Of a stretch of 60,545 nucleotides of DNA, positions 53,375 through 60,545 are shown in pieces. This stretch comes from a bacterium BMS3Abin11 (lineage in GTDB: Bacteria; Pseudomonadota; Gammaproteobacteria; BMS3Bbin11). The position numbers and the translations under genes are program-made. The stretch covers positions 1 to 60,545 of the forward strand of contig BDTD01000032.1 of the NCBI GenBank assembly GCA_002897635.1, in the 5' to 3' direction. The stretch's first letter is position 1. Each line of letters opens with the position of its first letter. A model generated the notes under the pieces. The model was not told the DNA's origin. It worked only from the letters and a program-made list of their open reading frames with translations, and searched no databases.

Positions 53375-54667
53375 TTAGAAGTTCTGGCCAGAACACTTGC
53401 CTGTTTTAACATTATAGTTACCACAGGATAGTGGCTCGCGCCAGTCAGCGATAATATCCTTAGATCCCGGAAGGTAATCTGACCATGCGTCACCGGCTAC
53501 AAGACCGGGAGTTTCCCAGACAACTTCAAACTGACCATCCGCCTGGATTTCGCCGATGAGGACTGGTTTGGTAATATGATGGTTAGGCATCATCGCTGAC
53601 AATCCGCCGGAGAGATTAGGCACAGCGATGCCTATTATAGCTTTCTGCACGGCAGTAGGATCTGTAGTCCCCGCTTTCTTCACTGCTTTTACCCACATAT
53701 TAAAACCAATATAGGTGGCTTCCATTGGGTCGTTCGTTACGCGCTTCTTATCCTTGATATAAGCATGCCACGTGTCAATGAAGGAATCATTCGCATCAGA
53801 ATCAACGCTCATGAAGTAATTCCATGCGGCCAGATGGCCCACCAGAGGCCTGGTATCAATACCAGACAGTTCCTCTTCACCAACGGAGAACGCCATAACC
53901 GGAATGTTTTCAGCAGATATGCCCTGATTGCCCAGCTCTTTATAGAAGGGAACGTTAGCATCACCATTTACAGTTGATACAACTGCGGTCTTCTTCCCGG
54001 TAGACCCGAACTTCTTAATACGCGCCACTTCAGACTGCCAGTCAGAGAACCCAAAGGGGGTGTAGTTAATAAGGATATCTTTTTCGTCTACACCTTTTGC
54101 CTTCAGATAGGCTTCAAGAATTTTGTTGGTCGTACGTGGATAGACATAATCGGTACCTTCCAGCACCCAACGTTTTACACCGATGTCTTTCATCAGGTAG
54201 TCAACAGCGGGAATAGCCTGCGTGTTTGGTGCGGCACCTGTATAAAAGACGTTTTTGGATGATTCTTCACCTTCATACTGAACCGGATAAAATAATAAAT
54301 TATTCAGCTCTTCAAACACGGGAAGAACTGATTTACGTGAAACAGAAGTCCAGCCACCAAATACTACAGCGACCTTTTCCTTTTCAATTAATTCACGTGC
54401 TTTCTCGGCGAAAAGTGGCCAGTTTGAGGCCGGATCAACAACGATAGCTTCAAGCTTTTTACCGAGCAAACCACCTTTCTTATTCTGCTCTTCAACCAAC
54501 ATTAAGACAGTATCTTTGAGAGTTGTCTCACTAATCGCCATGGTTCCTGACAGAGAATGCAAAACACCTACCTTTATAGTGTTCTCAGCAGCCTGGGTAG
54601 GCGCTGATAGCACCACTGCGACAGCAAAACCGACTGCAGCTTTTTTCAGTGTATTTATGAATAACAT
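53375..54667 (-). CDS. urtA: urea ABC transporter substrate-binding protein UrtA
   Basis: A 430-residue periplasmic protein with a signal peptide ending PTQAA about residue 27. IKVGVLHSLSGTMAISE opens the mature domain, and KVAVVFGGWTSVSRKSVLPV and FYPVQYEGEESSKNVFYTGA are hallmark UrtA segments. AGGAG lies before the ATG. Transcription is predicted from a sigma-54 promoter about 40 nt upstream. Confidence 0.95.
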   Translation of the reverse strand: MLFINTLKKAAVGFAVAVVLSAPTQAAENTIKVGVLHSLSGTMAISETTLKDTVLMLVEEQNKKGGLLGKKLEAIVVDPASNWPLFAEKARELIEKEKVAVVFGGWTSVSRKSVLPVFEELNNLLFYPVQYEGEESSKNVFYTGAAPNTQAIPAVDYLMKDIGVKRWVLEGTDYVYPRTTNKILEAYLKAKGVDEKDILINYTPFGFSDWQSEVARIKKFGSTGKKTAVVSTVNGDANVPFYKELGNQGISAENIPVMAFSVGEEELSGIDTRPLVGHLAAWNYFMSVDSDANDSFIDTWHAYIKDKKRVTNDPMEATYIGFNMWVKAVKKAGTTDPTAVQKAIIGIAVPNLSGGLSAMMPNHHITKPVLIGEIQADGQFEVVWETPGLVAGDAWSDYLPGSKDIIADWREPLSCGNYNVKTGKCSGQNF

Positions 54668-54718
54668 GTAAATCTCCTAAGATTTAGTTTTTAATTGAGT
54701 AATACCAGTCTCAGTCAA

Positions 54719-54734
54719 AGCAACAAACATGCCA
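54719..54734 (-). promoter_or_regulatory. sigma-54-type promoter of urtA
   Basis: On the minus strand TGGCATGTTTGTTGCT matches the -24/-12 pattern with GG and GC 12 bp apart. The start would be near 54709, giving a leader of about 42 nt. Confidence 0.75.
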
Positions 54735-54796
54735 CTTTATTTATTCAATTATTTACAATTACTTATGGTGAATTTGATATTCCTAATTTTGTTTCA

Positions 54797-54813
54797 GGCA
54801 CTACTTAGGTGCA
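54797..54813. promoter_or_regulatory. NtrC-like site 1
   Basis: GGCACTACTTAGGTGCA contains GCAC-N7-GTGC. Its centre is about 97 bp upstream of the predicted urtA start. Confidence 0.6.
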
Positions 54814-54836
54814 TTTTTTACTCTCTGGGATAGATT

Positions 54837-54853
54837 TGCACCATTCGCGACCA
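54837..54853. promoter_or_regulatory. NtrC-like half site
   Basis: TGCACCATTCGCGACCA has one perfect half (TGCACCA) and a poor second half. It lies about 137 bp upstream of the urtA start. Weak on its own; supported by the two neighbours. Confidence 0.35.
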
Positions 54854-54923
54854 ATTTGAATGGACTTCGATATCCTGAACAAAAATAATCAGGCATCCCC
54901 ACCCTCTTAGCCTGCTGATTAAA

Positions 54924-54940
54924 TGCACCAGCAGGGTGCA
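54924..54940. promoter_or_regulatory. NtrC-like site 2, perfect palindrome
   Basis: TGCACCAGCAGGGTGCA has perfect TGCACC and GGTGCA arms with a 5-bp spacer. It is about 132 bp upstream of the porin promoter start and about 224 bp from that of urtA, so it may serve both. Confidence 0.7.
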
Positions 54941-55036
54941 GCTAAGTTCCAAGTAGGCACATTTATCGGTAAATTATTTTCATCGATATAACAACAAAAA
55001 CCCATATCTATTTGATTTATATCATTAATGATAAAT

Positions 55037-55052
55037 TGGCACACATAATGCT
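55037..55052 (+). promoter_or_regulatory. sigma-54-type promoter of the porin gene
   Basis: TGGCACACATAATGCT has TGGCAC and TGC with GG and GC 12 bp apart. Start predicted near 55064, leaving about 84 nt before the ATG at 55148. Confidence 0.65.
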
Positions 55053-55147
55053 AATGATTTTGACATAACTTTTATACAACGATGCGTCTCATTGATACAA
55101 CAGATATCAAATTCCCATAACTATTTCTTACTAACGGAGCTTTAAAC

Positions 55148-55891
55148 ATGAAAACAGCAATTAAGCCACTAGCAATCGCTACTGCCTTTTCTATAGCCAG
55201 TATGGCAGCAATGATCGCACCGGCTCAGGCCGAGTTAACCGGTAACATCGGTGTATTTTCTCAATATATTCTTCGTGGTATCACCAACGCCCCTGAAAAT
55301 GATAATGCCGCTATACAAGGTGGTCTTGATTGGGGACATGACAGTGGTTTCTATGTGGGTTATTGGGGTTCTAATCTGGGTTATGGTGACCCGGGCAGTG
55401 ATACCAAAGGCTTTGAAAACGATTTTTATGCCGGCTGGGGTGGAGAAGCAAATAACCTAAGCTGGGATCTTGGTGCTACCTACTATTACTATCTGAATCT
55501 TACTGATTTCGACGCATTAGAACCTTATGCCTACATTGGCTTTGGCCCAGCTACATTCGGCTTTAAATACCTGGCAAAAGATGTATGGTGGGGAAATACG
55601 GGAGACACCTACTGGACACTCGACGCAGACGGCGAAATCGGTGCTGGCTTCACCCTTGGCGGTTCTCTCGGATACTACACCTATAAAAAGAATGGTGATT
55701 TTATTCCTGATTCTCCAGACGCTACTAGCGGCGGTTTCCGTCACTTAAATATCACACTCTCTCACCCGATTGGCAGCACCGGAGCTGACGCTAACTTTAC
55801 CTATATCATAGGTGGTAAAGACCGCTTCGGCGTTGACCAGGATAACCAGATGGTATTTGCTATAACCTACGGTTTTGACATTCTTGATTAA
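55148..55891 (+). CDS. TorF-family putative outer-membrane porin
   Basis: A 247-residue protein with a signal peptide ending APAQA about residue 28. Mature start ELTGNIGVFSQYILRGITN and the following alternating aromatic/glycine strands, with SGFYVGYWGSNLGYG and a final VFAITYGFDILD, match the TorF-type putative porins. GGAG precedes the ATG. It is divergent from urtA and both promoters look sigma-54-dependent, so it may let urea or related small nitrogen compounds cross the outer membrane; this substrate is inference. Confidence 0.85.
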   Translation: MKTAIKPLAIATAFSIASMAAMIAPAQAELTGNIGVFSQYILRGITNAPENDNAAIQGGLDWGHDSGFYVGYWGSNLGYGDPGSDTKGFENDFYAGWGGEANNLSWDLGATYYYYLNLTDFDALEPYAYIGFGPATFGFKYLAKDVWWGNTGDTYWTLDADGEIGAGFTLGGSLGYYTYKKNGDFIPDSPDATSGGFRHLNITLSHPIGSTGADANFTYIIGGKDRFGVDQDNQMVFAITYGFDILD

Positions 55892-55958
55892 TTTCGCAAG
55901 TAAACTATAGTTTATACGTGTAAGCAGAGAGATTTAGCATTCATCTCAGGCTTCACGG

Positions 55959-55984
55959 AAAAGGCACCTTCGGGTGCCTTTTTT
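55959..55984 (+). terminator. intrinsic terminator after the porin gene
   Basis: AAGGCACC and GGTGCCTT form the stem around a TTCG tetraloop, followed by TTTTTT. The flanking A and T runs extend the stem and allow function in both directions. Confidence 0.9.
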
Positions 55985-56192
55985 CATTTCTAAAGCTAAT
56001 GGATGCCTCCAGGTAATTTCCTTTCAATTGACTGTTGTAACCAGAACCATACTTCACGATAAATGACAAAACAAACCAGCTGGATCAAGCTAAACTTGAT
56101 TTATCACTATTTCATGTTATACCAATAAAGGTTATTTTCACGACATTTTGTTGCAATCTGTCAACCCTGAAACCACTATTCCGGAAAATTCC

Positions 56193-56639
56193 ATGATCAC
56201 CAGAACTGTAGTAAAAACTGCTATAGCTGTTGCTCTTTCAGCTACCGCTATGATCGGCCTGGCAGCCAATGCAGATAACGAGGAAATTGTTGAGCGCGTT
56301 AAACCTGTAGGTCAACTAATTATTACCAAAGATACGTCGCAAAAGGCTACCGATTCTGCCACAAAAGTCGCCACCATTGACTCAGCTCCTGTCACAGCAA
56401 GCAATGGCAAGGCCACCTACGACACCGCCTGCTTTGCCTGTCATGGTACCGGCGCTGCTGGAGCCCCTATAGTCGGTAAAAAGGATGCATGGGCAAGTCG
56501 CATAAGCCAGGGTAAAGATAAACTGTATTCACACGCTATAAACGGCTTTAAAGCTATGCCTGCCAAAGGTGGCAGGGCCTCTCTTAGCGATGAAGATGTC
56601 AAGGCTGTTGTTGATTATATGGTTGGGAAGTCAAGCTAA
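56193..56639 (+). CDS. exported c-type cytochrome (cytochrome c5-like)
   Basis: A 148-residue protein starting MITRTVVKTA with a signal peptide ending about ANA at residue 27. The haem site is CFACH (80-84) and the likely axial Met is M122 in AMPAKGG, the spacing of the cytochrome c5 group. CGGAA lies before the ATG at 56193; a TTG-started frame from 56148 is less likely. It is a periplasmic electron carrier, partner unknown. Confidence 0.87.
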   Translation: MITRTVVKTAIAVALSATAMIGLAANADNEEIVERVKPVGQLIITKDTSQKATDSATKVATIDSAPVTASNGKATYDTACFACHGTGAAGAPIVGKKDAWASRISQGKDKLYSHAINGFKAMPAKGGRASLSDEDVKAVVDYMVGKSS

Positions 56640-56663
56640 ACATTGTTAGTCCTGTCCAAAATG

Positions 56664-56687
56664 CCGGTGATCCGTCATCGGTTTTTT
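56664..56687 (+). terminator. terminator after the cytochrome gene
   Basis: CCGGTGA, loop TCCG, TCATCGG (one G-T pair), followed by six T. Confidence 0.75.
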
Positions 56688-56753
56688 ATTTCCTAAAATA
56701 AGTCGGAGGTCCATAGACTAAAACCAGGATCACAGGGCCGTTGCGTTGACTCA

Positions 56754-57401
56754 CTAAGACTTATTTTTGAATTTCCCCCAAACATCAAAGCGATCTTCTG
56801 TCCCATCCAGTAGATTCCGAATATTAGTTCTATGAGTAAATATCAACAGAGCCGCGCTTACCAGGGTAAAGATACCCAATGGTGAAGAAAAATCACTGGG
56901 ATACCAGATGCCGGCAAACAAAGCAGCGACTACTCCGGATCCGATTGAGGCCAGTCCGACATAGCCCGTCAATAACAGAATAACCACCCAGCCAGCCAGT
57001 CCAGCCAGCAGGATCAATGGTGACAGTCCCAGTAAAACTCCTAACAAAGTTGCCACACCTTTGCCACCTTTGAAGCCGAAAAAGATTGGGTATAAATGAC
57101 CGAAGAATGCCGCGAGTCCGCAGGCAACCTGTAACCATTCGACAGAGAGGATTGTTTGCGCCGATCCCGGCCAGGGAATGTTTGCGACCAGTATTACAGC
57201 TAGCAGGCCTTTCAGTATATCTATAATAAAAACACCCACAGCAAAACCCTTGCCACGTGCGCGTAATGCATTGGTAGCACCCGCACTCATACTGCCGACT
57301 GTGCGAATGTCGACACCGCCAAGCAGCTTACCGAGTATTAAAGCACCCATCAACGAACCGAGCAGGTAAGAGATGAATATTTTTAGTATAATTTCGATCA
57401 T
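56754..57401 (-). CDS. plsY: glycerol-3-phosphate acyltransferase
   Basis: A 215-residue membrane enzyme with about five spans and the three PlsY motifs: [36 protein letters not shown] (phosphate-binding loop, with A where many members have G-N pattern GNPGATN) and [17 protein letters not shown]. It uses acyl phosphate to acylate glycerol-3-phosphate, the first step of phospholipid synthesis. It is divergent from ispG. Confidence 0.92.
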   Translation of the reverse strand: MIEIILKIFISYLLGSLMGALILGKLLGGVDIRTVGSMSAGATNALRARGKGFAVGVFIIDILKGLLAVILVANIPWPGSAQTILSVEWLQVACGLAAFFGHLYPIFFGFKGGKGVATLLGVLLGLSPLILLAGLAGWVVILLLTGYVGLASIGSGVVAALFAGIWYPSDFSSPLGIFTLVSAALLIFTHRTNIRNLLDGTEDRFDVWGKFKNKS

Positions 57402-57461
57402 TCCAAGCTCTTATATATCATAGGCGAAGCATACACTGGCGGCAGCACCTGTGACCAGACC

Positions 57462-57479
57462 AAAAAAAAGGGGGGGGGG
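57462..57479. repeat. A8-G10 homopolymer tract between plsY and ispG
   Basis: Eight A (57462-57469) are followed by ten G (57470-57479). The tract lies in the 141-bp gap between divergent genes. Such runs slip during replication and can shift promoter spacing; they are also hard to sequence. Confidence 0.75.
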
Positions 57480-57542
57480 ACAGTTCTGAATCACTTCCCT
57501 GAAGCTAGACCTGGCTCTCAGTTTTTTAAGAAAATAACGATT

Positions 57543-58682
57543 ATGGAACTACCGAGAAACCCTACCCGCGCAGTCAATGTTGGCAGCGTCATTATTGGTG
57601 ACAGCAATCCGTTTGCTGTACAGAGCATGTGTGCAACTCGCACACAGGACATTGATGCGACGGTTATACAGACTAATGACCTGCATCAGGCAGGAGCTAG
57701 CATCGTTCGCATTGCAGTTGATAATCGAAAAGATGCGGCAGCACTTGAGAAAATACGTGATCAAACCGAGGCCAATCTGTCGATAGACCTGCAGGAACAC
57801 TACCGCATGGCTGAACTGGTTGCTCCACTGGTGCAGAAGATACGCTATAACCCCGGCCACCTCTACCATCATGAAAGAAAGAAACCCTGGCAGGATAAAG
57901 TACGGTATCTTATCGATATCGCAGGGAAAAACGATTGTGCGATAAGAGTTGGCGTTAATGCGGGTTCAGTAGATCCTGCGATAAAAGACCTGTTCCCAGC
58001 CGATGATTCAATATCGCCAATGCTGGTCAGTGCTGATGAACATTGCGAATTTCTCGATAATATCGGATTCACCCGTTACGTCGTTTCATTGAAAGACTCC
58101 GATCCAGACAAAGTGATAGAGGTTAATCAGCGCTTTGCTGTAATGCGGCCTGATATCCCCCTGCATCTCGGCGTCACCGAAGCAGGACTTCCGCCTGATG
58201 GTATTATAAAAACCCGTATTGCCTTCGAACAACTGATCAGCCAGGGCATAGGCGACACAATACGCGTTTCTCTGACCCTGCCCAATGCACGCAAAGCAGA
58301 AGAAATCAGCGCCGGCAATGAAATCCTGGCTGATATTGCCTCCGGTCGGGTGCGCAGTGTCGTTACCTTTGATCGTACACACCTCAACATCATTAGCTGC
58401 CCTAGCTGCTCGAGAGTAGAAAATGAGGCCTTTATTGACCTCGCCGAGGATGTCAAAAAGATGACGGAATATGCCATTAACTACCCATTCACTATAGCGG
58501 TCATGGGCTGCCGGGTGAATGGCCCGGGCGAAACAGATGATGCTGATCTCGGGCTGTGGTGTGGACCGCGTGCTGTCACACTGAAGAAAGGATCCCAAAC
58601 ACTCGGGCGATATTCTTATGATGAGATTTTGGGGCAACTGAAAGCTCAGCTGGATGAGCTTATTGCTTTGCACTCGGGTTAG
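57543..58682 (+). CDS. ispG: 4-hydroxy-3-methylbut-2-enyl-diphosphate synthase
   Basis: A 379-residue iron-sulfur enzyme of the MEP isoprenoid pathway. The barrel starts [30 protein letters not shown] and HLGVTEAG follow, and the cluster ligands are in ISCPSCSR and [10 protein letters not shown]. The last two segments are diagnostic. No clear ribosome site precedes the ATG; other start codons are not better. Confidence 0.93.
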   Translation: MELPRNPTRAVNVGSVIIGDSNPFAVQSMCATRTQDIDATVIQTNDLHQAGASIVRIAVDNRKDAAALEKIRDQTEANLSIDLQEHYRMAELVAPLVQKIRYNPGHLYHHERKKPWQDKVRYLIDIAGKNDCAIRVGVNAGSVDPAIKDLFPADDSISPMLVSADEHCEFLDNIGFTRYVVSLKDSDPDKVIEVNQRFAVMRPDIPLHLGVTEAGLPPDGIIKTRIAFEQLISQGIGDTIRVSLTLPNARKAEEISAGNEILADIASGRVRSVVTFDRTHLNIISCPSCSRVENEAFIDLAEDVKKMTEYAINYPFTIAVMGCRVNGPGETDDADLGLWCGPRAVTLKKGSQTLGRYSYDEILGQLKAQLDELIALHSG

Positions 58683-58692
58683 GGGTCAGGTT

Positions 58693-58712
58693 GCACGCCG
58701 TTAACGGCGTGC
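58693..58712. repeat. 20-bp perfect palindrome after ispG
   Basis: GCACGCCGTTAACGGCGTGC lies 10 bp after the ispG stop, between convergent genes. It lacks a T-run, so termination would be rho-dependent or weak. Confidence 0.5.
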
Positions 58713-58756
58713 GGCTTAACCCCCGTCGAAATTCTTAATTCCTTATTGACCTTACA

Positions 58757-60151
58757 TCAGTGCCATGTTTCTCTCCACCTCTGATACTGCGATGGGCGCA
58801 AACGGTAACGTGCAATGTTTCCTTCATGAAGACTCATAACTTCCGTTTCCACCACCTCAATAAAGCGCGCACGATCCGCTTGCGGCACACTTTCTATTGC
58901 ACGCTGCTTGATGAAGGTTGTTGCGGCCTTCTTATCCATACCGCTGCGAACGATCTCAGCAACAATCTCGGTCAACAACATACGATAGCGCAAGCGAAAT
59001 GGATCTGGTTCTCCCAGCGATTGGCGAGCAGCTGAATAACGCTTGCACGAACGTTCATACGCCCAGACGAACAAATCACGCAGTAACTCGATTCGATTAA
59101 GTTCATAAACTCCTAGCATACCTTCTATATAGGCTCGCTCGGACACATCCACGAACGACAGCGGACTCAGATTCTCGCGGATCAGCGGCAGATTCGCGGC
59201 AAGTCGCGAAACACGTTTATTCACATCCTCAAATGGTTGTAAATAGGGAAAATGCACCATAGCGAAAAAGGCCTGTTCGAACGGGTCGGTGATTGCTGCA
59301 GCGGTGTCGAGAATTTGCTGGAAGCATTCATCGATCAATTGCGGCACTTCCAACGGATGGTAGACCGTCCCACCAATCCCAACGGCAATGGTACGCAAGC
59401 GCCCGCAAGCCTGCGGATCTCCGAGCAGGTTATCCGATAACAGGGCATGTAAGTTAAGAATAGTATAACGATTGAAACCGACCTCATCGGCCTGCTCGAC
59501 TAACAACTCGATGGCGGCCTTGTGGTTCAGAATCATCTGCGCTTCCAGGGCATTTTTCCCTTCGGCGGCCTCTCCCAGTTCCAGTAGACGCTCGGTTTCG
59601 AGCAGCGAATAAGTGTTACCTTCCAGACGACTGGAGTTCCAGGACAGATCGATTAGCAAACGATTGAATATTTGTCGCACATACGTTCCCGCCGGGCGCA
59701 GGCTATCCGGCGAACGCCCAATCTCGAGAAGGTGCTGCCGTGTTTCCGCTGAAAGATAGTGTGTATCGTTGGGCCGGTAGTCATCGAGGAAAGCCCGGCT
59801 ATACCCAACCGGACTCCGGTTCTGGATCGGCTCGCGAACTGCTTGTTTAATAGCCTTCCCCTCGGGCGTAACCGGGACATAGACCTCGCCACGCCCTTCC
59901 ACCTTTGCATCGCCCGAAACGAGGCGGCCCTCACCAGTGATAACAGGCAGCCGATAGCGACTCCCCCGGCCACGGCCCTCGACAGCGAGCCGTTTCTGTT
60001 TGACCAGTAATGCCAGACGGCGCTGCAGCATACGGGGTGGAAGGTCAAATTCCAATCCATCACGAATGATCTTAACCTGTACCCCCTCAGGATGCGCCGC
60101 CACAATCGCCACTATGGCCTCAAGTTCTTGTTCGGGAATCTTTTTAGGCAT
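58757..60151 (-). CDS. Fic-family protein with N-terminal winged helix
   Basis: A 464-residue protein. Residues 1-70 look like a winged helix-turn-helix DNA-binding domain. SSRLEGN (173-179) is the inhibitory [S/T]xxxE[G/N] motif. The Fic active loop is H300-FPYLQPFEDVNKRVSR to 316, with the catalytic His and the E, N and R residues, although it departs from HPFxxGNGR. It should transfer AMP or a similar moiety to proteins, or reverse this. The DNA-binding domain and operator-like repeats upstream suggest self-regulation. Target unknown; toxin-antitoxin or stress functions are possible. Confidence 0.85.
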   Translation of the reverse strand: MPKKIPEQELEAIVAIVAAHPEGVQVKIIRDGLEFDLPPRMLQRRLALLVKQKRLAVEGRGRGSRYRLPVITGEGRLVSGDAKVEGRGEVYVPVTPEGKAIKQAVREPIQNRSPVGYSRAFLDDYRPNDTHYLSAETRQHLLEIGRSPDSLRPAGTYVRQIFNRLLIDLSWNSSRLEGNTYSLLETERLLELGEAAEGKNALEAQMILNHKAAIELLVEQADEVGFNRYTILNLHALLSDNLLGDPQACGRLRTIAVGIGGTVYHPLEVPQLIDECFQQILDTAAAITDPFEQAFFAMVHFPYLQPFEDVNKRVSRLAANLPLIRENLSPLSFVDVSERAYIEGMLGVYELNRIELLRDLFVWAYERSCKRYSAARQSLGEPDPFRLRYRMLLTEIVAEIVRSGMDKKAATTFIKQRAIESVPQADRARFIEVVETEVMSLHEGNIARYRLRPSQYQRWRETWH

Positions 60152-60160
60152 GGCTTAGAT

Positions 60161-60230
60161 TATATGACGCAAAAAGCATTATAGCGACATATAAACGCTT
60201 TATTTGTCGCTAATGATTCGTATTTGTCGC
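60161..60230. promoter_or_regulatory. operator-like repeats upstream of the Fic gene
   Basis: TAGCGACA (60182-60189) and TGTCGCTA (60205-60212) form an inverted repeat. TATTTGTCGC is repeated directly at 60201-60210 and 60221-60230, exactly two helical turns apart, and a related TATATGACGC lies at 60161-60170. They fit binding by a dimeric winged-helix protein, possibly the Fic protein itself. Confidence 0.5.
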
Positions 60231-60271
60231 GAAAATAGCGTTAAAATGGGGGGGTAATAAAAGAAAGGGGT

Positions 60272-60545
60272 CTAATATTTTACTAGATATATGACACGCT
60301 CAATTCCTCGAATCTCCTTTTTCCATCCTCCGTCCTCAATTTCCTTTTTTATCCTGTTAATAGGATAGGATGCACTACCAACATTCGACAGTTCAAATCC
60401 TTTGGCAATATCATTATGGCCCCCTATATGCCGCCTGCCGCCTTGTCTGTAATCCAGTTAACATCAAGACTTATCCCGAACTTAAGCTCAGAGCTCGGTT
60501 TTGACAGAATCAGTTGCCATTTCGACACTTCATCGAGGGTTCACT
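60272..60545 (-). pseudogene. frameshifted gene of unknown function, cut by the window edge
   Basis: From the right edge a frame reads DEVSKWQLILSKPSSELKFG and ISLDVNWITDKAAGG to a TAG at 60426-60424. The overlapping next frame continues RRHIGGHNDIAKGFELSNVG and IKKEIEDGGWKKEIRGIERV to a TAG at 60274-60272. Both parts look like real protein, so a frameshift within the GGCGGC-rich stretch near 60430-60445 is likely. I do not recognise the family. Confidence 0.5.

Overview
The window looks like chromosome of a gammaproteobacterium with moderate G+C. The evidence is the gene content: thiopurine S-methyltransferase (tpm), YajQ, RhlE, a CbpA/CbpM pair, a DUF2058 protein, a small Xni-type nuclease, a fused MutT/ThiE-like protein and a TorF-family porin. 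TusA, two rhodaneses, a TauE/SafE carrier and a YeiH-type 'sulfate exporter' hint at active sulfur metabolism. I cannot name the genus from the sequence.

Layout. 0.5-2.8 kb: sulfur-relay genes (rhodanese, PP-loop ATPase, TusA, rhodanese). 2.9-10.8 kb: one-direction run of ABC ATPase, MMPL/RND transporter, ABC-2 permease, a cobalamin-type radical SAM protein with a CCAEP tail, a 5'-3' nuclease, an STAS-like protein and a Nudix/TMP-synthase fusion. 11-21 kb: housekeeping genes (tpm, MltD-type lytic transglycosylase, YajQ, SDR, PAP2, RhlE, RRM protein, DUF2058, DUF998) with two copies of a 167-bp palindromic MITE-like element. 20.7-22.5 kb: decayed patch with a TauE/SafE gene interrupted by an in-frame amber codon, a GAF-domain remnant and a frameshifted hydrolase-like gene. 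22.5-27 kb: a probable copper response module (histidine kinase with a Met/His-rich sensor loop, OmpR-type regulator, Met-rich repeat protein, Tat-exported multicopper oxidase). 27-31 kb: tRNA-Arg(CCG), a YeiH-type transporter with an unusual basic insert, a 45-residue membrane protein and a universal stress protein.

31-41 kb is a guanidine-utilisation operon on the minus strand: ABC transporter (binding protein, permease, ATPase), two DUF1989 proteins (UAAP2/UAAP1, now known as carboxyguanidine deiminase subunits), a biotin-dependent urea/guanidine carboxylase and allophanate hydrolase. Its leader carries a clear guanidine-I (ykkC) riboswitch behind a sigma-54-type promoter and an NtrC-like site. 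An AraC-family regulator just upstream is a pseudogene. 42-43.5 kb: cbpA-cbpM.

43.5-54.7 kb is a urea uptake and hydrolysis cluster on the minus strand, urtABCDE-ureD-ureAB(fused)-ureC-ureE-ureF-ureG. A sigma-54-type promoter lies before urtA. A divergent TorF-family porin gene has its own sigma-54-type promoter, and NtrC-like palindromes lie between the two. A 258-bp palindromic element has inserted exactly at the urtD stop/urtE start overlap, with an 8-bp duplication that regenerates both signals. 56-60.5 kb: cytochrome c5-like protein, plsY, ispG, a Fic protein with an operator-like upstream region, and a frameshifted gene running off the right edge.

Taken together, the right half is a nitrogen-scavenging region in which guanidine and urea are imported and broken down to ammonia under predicted NtrC/sigma-54 control, with an extra guanidine-sensing RNA layer. 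All functions are read from sequence motifs and remembered family knowledge; no searches were run.
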